NCBI GenBank assembly: GCA_000717735.1
Contig: JOBE01000106.1
Span: forward strand, 1 to 11,358
Direction of reading: 5' to 3'
Length of the DNA: 11,358 nucleotides
Origin: Streptomyces griseoluteus
GTDB lineage: Bacteria > Actinomycetota > Actinomycetes > Streptomycetales > Streptomycetaceae
Shown here: positions 6,566 through 11,358 of the stretch, piece after piece
Layout: each line of letters opens with the position of its first letter
How positions within the stretch are numbered: the first letter of the stretch is position 1
Program-made: the position numbers and the translations under genes
The notes under the pieces: model-generated
Told to the model about the DNA's origin: nothing
The model's database searches: none
What the model saw: the letters and a program-made list of their open reading frames with translations, nothing else

Positions 6566-7615
6566 CTACGACGCCGTGTCGCCGAACAGCCGAAGCAGCG
6601 AGGGGTCCTCCGGCAGCCGCAGGGTGCCGGAGGCCAGTCCCGCCGCGAGCGCGACGGCCCCGGCCAGCGGATCCCCTGCCGGGTCCACCGTCCGGGCGTG
6701 CGGGAGCCGCTCCCCGAGCGCCGTGCGCAGCGGTACGAGCAGGGCGTCGCCCATCCTGAAAAGGCCCCCGGTCAGTGCCACCGCGGCTCCGGGCGCGACG
6801 GGGCACACCGCCTCCGCGGCGTCGGCGATGTGACCGGCCGCCCGTGCCAGGATGTCCGCCGCCACCGGATCCTCGACGGCGCACCGCCCCACCTCGGGGG
6901 CGAAGGAGGCGAGCACCGCGGGCCGGTCCGTACGGGGGTACAGCAGGCCCGGCAGCCCGGCCACCGGCCCGAACGCCTTCTCCGCGCGGACCAGGAGCGC
7001 AGCCGAGCCTCCGCGCCGCCCGTCGTACGCCCGCATCGCCGCCTCCAGACCGGCCCGGCCGATCCAGGCGCCGCTGCCGCAGTCGCCGAGGAGGTGGCCC
7101 CAGCCGTCGGCCCGCCGCCAGGACGTCAGATCCGTCCCGAGGGCGATCATGCCCGTCCCGCCCGCCACGACCGCGCCCGGTCGCTGCCCGAGCGCCCCGG
7201 CGTACGCGGTGACCGCGTCGGCCGCGAGCGCGAGCCGCCCGACCCCCCAGGCCTCGGCGAACGCACCCGGCAGTTCGGCGCGCAGCTCGTCCCCGAGGGT
7301 CGCCATCCCGGCGGCACCCACGGCCACGGCGATCACCGGCCGCCCGCCGTGGAGCTCCACCAGGGCCCGGACGGCGGGCAGGACCTGTTCGAGGAGGTGC
7401 CGGGCGGAGATCCCGCCCGACCCGGTCCGTACCGGCTCCCGCGAGCTACGGCTACCGAGCACGGCACCGCCGACCGCCTCGGCCAGGGCGACCCGGATCC
7501 CCGACCCCCCGGAGTCGACCCCGACGACCAGACCGTCGGAGGGGCCTGCGGGGCCTGCGGGGCCGGCGGGGCCTGCGGGGCCTGCGGGGCCTGCGGGGGC
7601 GAAGGGCTCGTTCAT
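6566..7615 (-). CDS. BadF/BadG/BcrA/BcrD ATPase family protein, N-acetylglucosamine kinase-like
   Basis: A 349-residue ASKHA-fold kinase. Residues 6-25 are an (AGP)n low-complexity tract. The fold then shows phosphate-1 VVGVDSGGSGIR (30-41, Asp34), AADAVTAYAGAL (131-142, Asp133 as candidate catalytic base), phosphate-2 AVVAGGTGMIALG (148-160), the BadF/NAGK signature GWGHLLGDCGSGAWIG (171-186) and the adenosine motif LTGGLF (281-286). Human NAGK and most relatives have GDEGS where this protein has GDCGS. By family the likely reaction is ATP-dependent phosphorylation of GlcNAc or a related sugar in the cytoplasm, but glucosamine kinases share the fold, so the substrate is inferred. Start: ATG 7615; GTG 7624 is a real alternative because GAGGA (7639-7635) lies 10 bases before it. 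The gene is divergent from ung and followed on the same strand by the CbiX-like gene, which has its own promoter. Confidence 0.85.
   Translation of the reverse strand: MNEPFAPAGPAGPAGPAGPAGPAGPSDGLVVGVDSGGSGIRVALAEAVGGAVLGSRSSREPVRTGSGGISARHLLEQVLPAVRALVELHGGRPVIAVAVGAAGMATLGDELRAELPGAFAEAWGVGRLALAADAVTAYAGALGQRPGAVVAGGTGMIALGTDLTSWRRADGWGHLLGDCGSGAWIGRAGLEAAMRAYDGRRGGSAALLVRAEKAFGPVAGLPGLLYPRTDRPAVLASFAPEVGRCAVEDPVAADILARAAGHIADAAEAVCPVAPGAAVALTGGLFRMGDALLVPLRTALGERLPHARTVDPAGDPLAGAVALAAGLASGTLRLPEDPSLLRLFGDTAS
7541..7594. repeat. 9-bp tandem repeat, six copies, encoding (AGP)n
   Basis: Six consecutive units of GGGGCCTGC on the plus strand (7541, 7550, 7559, 7568, 7577, 7586). All are identical except the third, GGGGCCGGC. 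The unit is a multiple of three, so gains or losses change only the length of the Ala-Gly-Pro tract at the N-terminus of the kinase-like protein. Confidence 0.95.
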
Positions 7616-7622
7616 GGACACC

Positions 7623-7634
7623 ACGGTGCACCGT
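7623..7634. promoter_or_regulatory. 12-bp palindrome at the kinase-like gene start
   Basis: ACGGTGCACCGT is its own reverse complement. It lies 8 bases upstream of the ATG at 7615 and between the GAGGA and the start codons. It could be an operator or a small RNA hairpin covering the initiation region; no known regulator is recognised. Confidence 0.35.
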
Positions 7635-7675
7635 CCTCGCATCGAGTGGGGCGGGGGAGACGCCCGGACCGGATT

Positions 7676-7699
7676 GTCACTGTAGGCCGGTAGAGTGAC
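7676..7699. promoter_or_regulatory. Divergent ung / kinase-like promoter region with inverted repeat
   Basis: GTCACT (7676-7681) and AGTGAC (7694-7699) form an inverted repeat with 12 bases between. For ung, TAGAGT (7691-7696) fits a -10 and stands 8 bases before the GTG start at 7705, which suggests a leaderless message. For the kinase-like gene, TACAGT on the minus strand (7684 to 7679) also fits TAnnnT. Both candidate -10s overlap the repeat. No clear -35 is seen for either. Confidence 0.4.
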
Positions 7700-7704
7700 G
7701 GACC

Positions 7705-8382
7705 GTGACAGCGCGACCGTTGAAGGAACTGGTGGAGCCCGGCTGGGCGGAGGCCCTGAGCCCCGTCGCGGGGCGGGTGGCCGAGATGGGCGACTTCCTG
7801 CGTGCGGAGATCGCCGCGGGCCGGACGTATCTCCCGTCGGGGCAGCACGTGCTGCGGGCCTTCCAGCAGCCCTTCGACGAGGTACGGGTCCTGATCGTCG
7901 GTCAGGACCCTTATCCCACGCCGGGAATGGCGATCGGACTGAGCTTCGCGGTCGCGCCCGAGGTCCGCTCGCTGCCGGGGAGCCTGGAGAACATCTTCCG
8001 GGAGCTGCACACCGACCTCGGGATGCCGCGGCCCTCGAACGGCGACCTGACCCCCTGGACCCGGCAGGGCGTCCTGCTCCTCAACAGGGCGCTGACCACC
8101 GCCCCCCGCAAGCCGGCCGCCCACCGCGGCAAGGGCTGGGAAGAGGTGACCGAGCAGGCCATCCGCGCCCTCGCCGCCCGGGGCAAACCGCTGGTGTCGA
8201 TCCTGTGGGGCCGTGACGCGCGCAACGCCCGCCCACTCCTCGGCGACCTGCCGGCGATCGAGTCCGCGCACCCCTCCCCGATGTCGGCGGACCGCGGCTT
8301 CTTCGGCTCCCGGCCCTTCAGTCGCGCGAACGAACTGCTCCTGAAGCAGGGTGCGCAGCCGGTGGACTGGCGCCTGCCCTGA
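7705..8382 (+). CDS. ung: Uracil-DNA glycosylase, family 1
   Basis: A 225-residue protein, the usual length of bacterial Ung. It removes uracil from DNA arising from cytosine deamination or dUMP incorporation, starting base excision repair in the cytoplasm. The active-site motif GQDPYP is at 66-71 with the water-activating Asp68 and Tyr70. The uracil-binding Phe is in GLSF (78-81) and the Asn in LLLN (124-127). The Leu/His loop [18 protein letters not shown] spans 189-206 with catalytic His189. All key residues of family 1 are present. GTG 7705 begins [14 protein letters not shown] and is placed 8 bases after TAGAGT, a leaderless layout; no ribosome binding site is visible. The gene stands alone and is followed by a strong hairpin. 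High-GC genomes are rich in deaminable C, and many Streptomyces carry more than one ung, so a paralogue may exist elsewhere. Confidence 0.97.
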   Translation: MTARPLKELVEPGWAEALSPVAGRVAEMGDFLRAEIAAGRTYLPSGQHVLRAFQQPFDEVRVLIVGQDPYPTPGMAIGLSFAVAPEVRSLPGSLENIFRELHTDLGMPRPSNGDLTPWTRQGVLLLNRALTTAPRKPAAHRGKGWEEVTEQAIRALAARGKPLVSILWGRDARNARPLLGDLPAIESAHPSPMSADRGFFGSRPFSRANELLLKQGAQPVDWRLP

Positions 8383-8399
8383 CCCGGGACCCCGGCCGT

Positions 8400-8444
8400 G
8401 AGCCCGGGGCCACGGTGCTCCGGTGCACTCGTGGCCCCGGGCTC
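8400..8444. terminator. Bidirectional hairpin terminator between ung and the Asp-box gene
   Basis: GAGCCCGGGGCCAC (8400-8413) pairs perfectly over 14 bp with GTGGCCCCGGGCTC (8431-8444). An inner GTGC/GCAC stem (8415-8418, 8425-8428) closes a 6-nt loop. It lies 17 bases after the ung stop and 23 bases past the stop of the convergent gene. A run of nine C follows at 8448-8456. Confidence 0.85.
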
Positions 8445-8467
8445 CGGCCCCCCCCCAGGCCCCCGGC

Positions 8468-9550
8468 TCAGATCACGGCCGCCCGGACGCACAGCACGTC
8501 CGGCAGGTGCTCGACGAGGAGTCGCCAGCTGTCGCCGTCGTCCGCGCTGGCGTACAGCTCGCCGTTGCGGTTGCCGAAGTAGACGCCCGCCGGGTCCGCG
8601 TCGTCCGTGCACAGCGCGTCCCGCAGCACCGTGCCGTAGTGGTCGCCCTCGGGCAGCCCCCGCACCAGCGGCTCCCAGGTGGCTCCGGCGTCGGTCGTGC
8701 GGTAGACCCGGCAGCGACGGCCGGCCGGGACCCGGTCGGAGTCCGCGGTGATGGGGAAGACATAGGCCGTGTCCGGGCGGTGCGGGTGCGCGGCGACCGC
8801 GAACCCGAAGTCGGAGGGCAGCCCGGCGCCGATGTCGGACCAGCTGGCCCCCGCGTCGTCGCTGCGGAACACGCCCCAGTGGTTCTGGAGGTAGAGCCGG
8901 TCCAGGTTGCCCGCGTCCTGGGCGATCTTGTGCACGCACTGCCCGAACTCGGGGTTCGGGTCCGGCAGGAACACCGCCGACACGCCCTGGTTGGAGGGCT
9001 CCCACGCGGCCCCGCCGTCCCGTGAGCGGAACACCCCGGCGGTGGACACCGCGACCGTCACGGCCTCGGGGTCGCGCCGGTCGGTCACGACCGTGTGCAC
9101 GGCCTCGCCACCCCCGCCCGGCACCCACCGGGATCGGGTCGGGTGCTCCCACAGCGGGCGGACGAGCTCGAAGGACTCCCCTCCGTCCGTCGACCTGAAG
9201 AGCGCCGCCGGCTCCGTCCCCGCGTACACGACGCCGGGGGAGTGGTGCGGTGCCGGGTGCAGCTGCCAGACGCGCTCGAGGGAGGCCCCGGTGTCCTCGG
9301 GGAACTTGACCGCCGGTCGCGCCGGTTCGGTCCAGGTCCTGCCGAGGTCGTCGGAGTGGAAGACCGACGGCCCCCAGTGGGCGCTGTCCCCGCCCACGAG
9401 CAGGCGCGGGGCCGGTCCCCTGGTGTCGATGGCGACCGAGTAGACCGCCTGTGAGGGGAAGGCCGGATCGTCGAACTCCCACCGGCCGTCGCGCCTTCGG
9501 CCGATGAAGAGTCCCTTGCGGGTGCCTACGGTGAGGAGTACGTCGGGCAT
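8468..9550 (-). CDS. Six-Asp-box (BNR repeat) beta-propeller protein, sialidase-fold-like, function unknown
   Basis: A 360-residue protein with six evenly spaced Asp-boxes of the S.D.G.(T/S)W type: SDDLGRTW (66-73), STDGGESF (120-127), SRDGGAAW (176-183), SDDAGASW (230-237), TTDAGATW (285-292) and SADDGDSW (335-342). The spacing of about 50 residues fits one box per propeller blade. The family is annotated as exo-alpha-sialidase-like or WD40/YVTN/BNR-like repeat protein. The arginine triad and nucleophile Tyr of true sialidases cannot be assigned, so an enzymatic role is not claimed. It has no signal peptide or membrane helix (MPDVLLTVGTRKGLFIG), which is unusual for a sialidase and suggests a cytoplasmic protein. 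ATG 9550 is supported by GGAGG (9563-9559) with 8 bases spacing. The same frame is open much further upstream, through the oxidoreductase gene, but that extension is a GC artefact. Confidence 0.85.
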   Translation of the reverse strand: MPDVLLTVGTRKGLFIGRRRDGRWEFDDPAFPSQAVYSVAIDTRGPAPRLLVGGDSAHWGPSVFHSDDLGRTWTEPARPAVKFPEDTGASLERVWQLHPAPHHSPGVVYAGTEPAALFRSTDGGESFELVRPLWEHPTRSRWVPGGGGEAVHTVVTDRRDPEAVTVAVSTAGVFRSRDGGAAWEPSNQGVSAVFLPDPNPEFGQCVHKIAQDAGNLDRLYLQNHWGVFRSDDAGASWSDIGAGLPSDFGFAVAAHPHRPDTAYVFPITADSDRVPAGRRCRVYRTTDAGATWEPLVRGLPEGDHYGTVLRDALCTDDADPAGVYFGNRNGELYASADDGDSWRLLVEHLPDVLCVRAAVI

Positions 9551-9568
9551 GACTGCGACCTCCAGGAC

Positions 9569-9617
9569 GCCGTTGTCGCGGATACGGGCCAGTCTGCACC
9601 CGGCCACTGACAACGGC
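9569..9617. promoter_or_regulatory. 9-bp inverted repeat in the leader of the Asp-box gene
   Basis: GCCGTTGTC (9569-9577) and GACAACGGC (9609-9617) are exact reverse complements separated by 31 bases. The near arm ends 5 bases upstream of the GGAGG ribosome binding site, and the far arm contains TTGTCA on the minus strand (9614 to 9609), a possible -35. It could be a two-half-site operator or an RNA stem that affects translation. Confidence 0.4.
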
Positions 9618-9642
9618 TCCCGGACACTCCCGCGCCCGCGGT

Positions 9643-9702
9643 GGCCTGTCGTTCGGATCATCGCCGGACCCCGCGAGCCCGGCATGATCCGAACGACAGG
9701 CC
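9643..9702 (-). terminator. Terminator of the OYE gene: 19-bp perfect inverted repeat
   Basis: Bases 9643-9661 and 9684-9702 are exact reverse complements over 19 bp (ends GGCCTGTCG / CGACAGGCC). After a single bulged C at 9662, GCCGG/CCGGC (9663-9667, 9679-9683) extends the stem. The hairpin starts directly after the TAG of the oxidoreductase (9705-9703). No T tract follows. Confidence 0.8.
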
Positions 9703-10788
9703 CTAGATCGCCCAGGCGTACGGCGCCGGAGTCGTGGGAGCCTCCGCGCCGAGGTCGCGGGCGGCGCGACGGGCCCAGGAGGCGTCGCGCAGCAGCTCGC
9801 GGCCGAGGAGGACCGCGTCGGCCTCGCCGTTGGCGAGGATCTTCTCCGCCTGGTCGCTCTCGGTGATCAGGCCGACGGCGGCCACCGGCAGTCCGGTCTC
9901 CGCCTTGACGCGGGCGGCGAACGGCACCTGGTAGCCGGGGCCCACCGGGATCTCGGCCGGTCCGCCGTTGCCGCCGCTGGAGACGTCGAGGAGGTCGACG
10001 CCGTGGTCGCGGAGCAGGGCCGCGAACCGTACGGTCTCGTCGACCGTCCAGCCCTGCTCCTCCAGCCAGTCGGTGGCCGAGATGCGGAAGAAGACGGGGA
10101 GTTCCTCGGGCCACACGGACCGGACGGCGTCGACGACCTCGAGGGCGAGGCGGGTCCGGTTCTCGAAGGAGCCGCCGTACGCGTCGGTGCGGTGGTTGCT
10201 GTGCGGGGAGAGGAACTCGCCGATGAGGTAGCCGTGGGCGCCGTGCACCTCGACGACCTCGAAGCCGGCGTCGAGGGCGCGGCGGGCCGCGTCCGCGAAC
10301 TGCCCGGTGATCTCCCGGATCGCCTCCACGGTCAGCTCGGTCGGCACCGGATGGCCCTCGGCGAACTCGACGGGGCTCGGTCCTACGGGCTGCCAGCCGG
10401 GGCCGCCGTCGGGAACGGGCCCGCGGCCCTCCCACGGGCGCTTCGTCGAGGCCTTGCGTCCCGCGTGGCCGATCTGGATGCCGGGCACCGTGCCGTGCTC
10501 CTTGAGGAAGGCCGTGATCCGGCGCAGGCCCTCGGTCTGGGTGTCGTTCCAGAGGCCGAGGTCCGCGGGACTGATCCGTCCCTCGGGGGCGACGGCGGTC
10601 GCCTCGACCAGGATGAGTCCGGTGCCGCCGGTGGCCCGGGAGGCGTAGTGGGCGAAGTGCCAGTCCGTGGCCACGCCCGCGTTCGGTCCGGTCATGTCCG
10701 CCGAGTACTGGCACATCGGTGCCATCCAGACCCGGTTGGGCACGGTCAGGGACCGCAGGGTGTAGGGCTCGAACAGGGCGACGCTCAT
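9703..10788 (-). CDS. NADH:flavin oxidoreductase / Old Yellow Enzyme, YqjM (NamA) class
   Basis: A 361-residue FMN-dependent TIM-barrel ene-reductase, full length. OYEs reduce C=C bonds of alpha,beta-unsaturated carbonyls and other electrophiles with NAD(P)H in the cytoplasm. Class markers are WMAPMCQYSA (21-30) with Cys26 and Tyr28 at the same numbers as in Bacillus subtilis YqjM. GHAGRKA (107-113, Lys112) and VHGAHGYLIGEFLSPHSN (181-198) carry the substrate-binding His182/His185 and Tyr187. NHRTDAYGGSFENRTR (198-213) is the family block, and the C-terminal phosphate-binding part has VAAVGLIT and DAVLLGRELL. ATG 10788 has GGAG 6 bases upstream. The gene is divergent from an ArsR-family regulator, and TTGACA-19-TACCGT on its strand overlaps the regulator's promoter, so repression by that protein is likely. 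A stress or electrophile-detoxification role is inferred. Confidence 0.95.
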   Translation of the reverse strand: MSVALFEPYTLRSLTVPNRVWMAPMCQYSADMTGPNAGVATDWHFAHYASRATGGTGLILVEATAVAPEGRISPADLGLWNDTQTEGLRRITAFLKEHGTVPGIQIGHAGRKASTKRPWEGRGPVPDGGPGWQPVGPSPVEFAEGHPVPTELTVEAIREITGQFADAARRALDAGFEVVEVHGAHGYLIGEFLSPHSNHRTDAYGGSFENRTRLALEVVDAVRSVWPEELPVFFRISATDWLEEQGWTVDETVRFAALLRDHGVDLLDVSSGGNGGPAEIPVGPGYQVPFAARVKAETGLPVAAVGLITESDQAEKILANGEADAVLLGRELLRDASWARRAARDLGAEAPTTPAPYAWAI

Positions 10789-10826
10789 GACGGACTCCGT
10801 TTCGGGATGCCTCGAAGGATGCTTGT

Positions 10827-10857
10827 ACGGTACCCATCGTAGTACGGCGTCTGTCAA
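10827..10857 (-). promoter_or_regulatory. Candidate promoter of the OYE gene
   Basis: On the minus strand, a perfect TTGACA (10857 to 10852) is followed after 19 bases by TACCGT (10832 to 10827). The -35 lies on the same bases as the -35 of the divergent arsR-like gene and 2 bases from the shared palindrome. Confidence 0.6.
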
Positions 10858-10879
10858 ACTACGAGGGTTCTCGTACAAT
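10851..10879 (+). promoter_or_regulatory. Candidate promoter of the arsR-like gene
   Basis: CTGTCA (10851-10856) and TACAAT (10874-10879) are separated by 17 bases. This is the best sigma-70-type -10 in the window. Its spacer holds most of the palindrome at 10860-10875, which would allow autorepression. Confidence 0.6.
10860..10875. promoter_or_regulatory. Predicted ArsR-family operator
   Basis: TACGAG-GGTT-CTCGTA is a perfect 6-bp inverted repeat located in the arsR-like promoter spacer, running into the first two bases of its -10, and 2 bases from the OYE -35. A shorter palindrome with a related half-site, CGTAGTACG, is at 10838-10846 between the OYE -10 and -35. The position between the divergent genes supports a shared operator; the binding protein is inferred. 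Confidence 0.55.
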
Positions 10880-10912
10880 GGGCCGCATCCCGGATGAAGT
10901 GGAGCCGCCGCC

Positions 10913-11266
10913 ATGACGACCGCCACCAGCCCCCGCGCCCTCGAACACCCCCCGCGCGACCGGATCCGACTCGAAGCGGTGCTGCACGCGCTCTCGGACC
11001 CGGTACGCCTGCGCATCGTGCGGGACATGGCACGCGAGGGCACCGAGCTGAGCTGCTCGTACTTCGACCTCCCGGTGACCAAGTCCACGACGACGCACCA
11101 CTTCAGGGTGCTGCGCGAGAGCGGCGTCATCCAGCAGATGTACCGCGGCACGGCCAAGCTCAACGCCCTGCGCGGCGAGGACCTCGACGCCCTCTTCCCC
11201 GGCCTCCTCGACACCGTCCTGGCGGCCGCGGACGCCCAGGCCGCCCGCACGGAGGGGGCGGCCTAG
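10913..11266 (+). CDS. ArsR/SmtB-family winged-helix transcriptional regulator
   Basis: A 117-residue DNA-binding protein. The start of the fold, HALSDPVRLRIVRDMA (25-40), is the classic ArsR helix. The recognition region LPVTKSTTTHHFRVLRESGVI (53-73) is followed by the wing QMYRGTAKLNALR (75-87). There is one cysteine, Cys48 in ELSCSYFDLP, just before the recognition helix. The usual ELCVCDL metal-binding pair of arsenic sensors is absent, so a metal-sensing role is not supported. Sensing an electrophile through Cys48 is a possibility that suits the divergent ene-reductase, but it is inference. ATG 10913 has GGAG 8 bases upstream. It probably represses itself and the OYE gene through the palindrome in the shared promoter. 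Its stop TAG (11264-11266) overlaps the stop of the convergent transposase remnant. Confidence 0.93.
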   Translation: MTTATSPRALEHPPRDRIRLEAVLHALSDPVRLRIVRDMAREGTELSCSYFDLPVTKSTTTHHFRVLRESGVIQQMYRGTAKLNALRGEDLDALFPGLLDTVLAAADAQAARTEGAA

Positions 11267-11358
11267 GTGTATTGCCCTGTGAGGTTGGGGACGCGGCTGG
11301 CGGGTGGTTTGCCTGCGAGCGCGGTGTGTCCGCGGTGGTGATTGTAGGTGTGCAGCCA
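11263..11358 (-). CDS. IS481-family transposase, C-terminal end (cut by window edge)
   Basis: Reading the minus strand from the window edge gives WLHTYNHHRGHTALAGK, then PPASRVPNLTGQYT and a TAG at 11265-11263. This is the typical C-terminus of IS481-family DDE transposases (the YNHHR.H.AL..KPP..R block after the last acidic residue). Only 31 residues are in the window, so the DDE catalytic residues and integrity cannot be judged. The stop codon shares the CTAG at 11263-11266 with the stop of the arsR-like gene. No terminal inverted repeat is seen between the two genes. Confidence 0.85.
   Translation of the reverse strand, partial: WLHTYNHHRGHTALAGKPPASRVPNLTGQYT

Noticed and set aside
3944..7693. 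A 1249-codon plus-strand open frame crossing four gene regions
   Set aside because: It runs antisense or out of frame through the FUSC-like, lactonase, CbiX-like and kinase-like genes, is Arg/Pro/Gly-rich nonsense and contains no recognisable domain. Long stop-free shadow frames are normal at this GC content.
8448..8456. Run of nine C as a phase-variable tract
   Set aside because: It lies between two gene ends after a terminator, so slippage would not change any protein.
9551..10837. N-terminal extension of the Asp-box protein through the oxidoreductase gene (a possible 789-residue fusion)
   Set aside because: The extension is an alternative frame of the OYE gene on the same strand, crosses a strong terminator hairpin, and lacks any domain. 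ATG 9550 has a clear GGAGG.
10913..11266. Arsenic- or zinc-sensing function of the ArsR-family protein
   Set aside because: The ELCVCDL-type cysteine pair is absent and there is no neighbouring arsenite, zinc or copper transport gene; the neighbour is an ene-reductase.

Overview
This is a very GC-rich window (well over 70 % by eye) with strong G/C bias at third codon positions, GTG and TTG starts, a twin-arginine signal peptide and a DasR-type operator. Together these point to Streptomyces or a close relative. No rRNA, tRNA, CRISPR array or phage module was seen.

Layout, left to right. (1) 1-2435, plus strand: the body of a Tat-exported polysaccharide lyase of family PL8 (hyaluronate/chondroitin/xanthan lyase type), cut off at its 5' end by the window edge. 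(2) About 2701-4221, plus: an integral membrane FUSC/aromatic-acid-exporter-like protein. (3) 4311-5375, plus: a seven-bladed-propeller lactonase (6-phosphogluconolactonase family, PF10282-like). Its promoter region carries a near-perfect DasR-responsive element (dre), followed by a 9-bp leader hairpin. (4) A 28-bp perfect inverted repeat lies between this gene and the convergent 5477-6394, minus, a degenerate CbiX/sirohydrochlorin-chelatase-like protein. (5) 6566-7615, minus: a BadF/BadG-type N-acetylglucosamine-kinase-like protein with an N-terminal (AGP)n tract encoded by a 9-bp tandem repeat. (6) 7705-8382, plus, divergent: family 1 uracil-DNA glycosylase (Ung). (7) 8468-9550, minus: a cytoplasmic six-Asp-box (BNR) beta-propeller protein. 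(8) 9703-10788, minus: an Old Yellow Enzyme of the YqjM/NamA class, divergent from (9) 10913-11266, plus, an ArsR-family repressor. Their promoters overlap at the -35 elements and share a palindrome. (10) 11263-11358, minus: the C-terminal end of an IS481-family transposase whose stop codon overlaps that of the arsR-like gene.

How the parts may work together. Two themes stand out. The left half repeatedly touches amino-sugar metabolism: a PL8 lyase whose typical substrates contain N-acetylhexosamines, a dre-controlled lactonase and a GlcNAc-kinase-like protein. This link is inference. The right end looks like a compact stress-response pair, with an ArsR-type repressor controlling itself and a divergent ene-reductase, ending abruptly against a transposase. 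The other genes (FUSC, CbiX-like, Ung, Asp-box protein) look like ordinary chromosomal genes separated by strong hairpin terminators.
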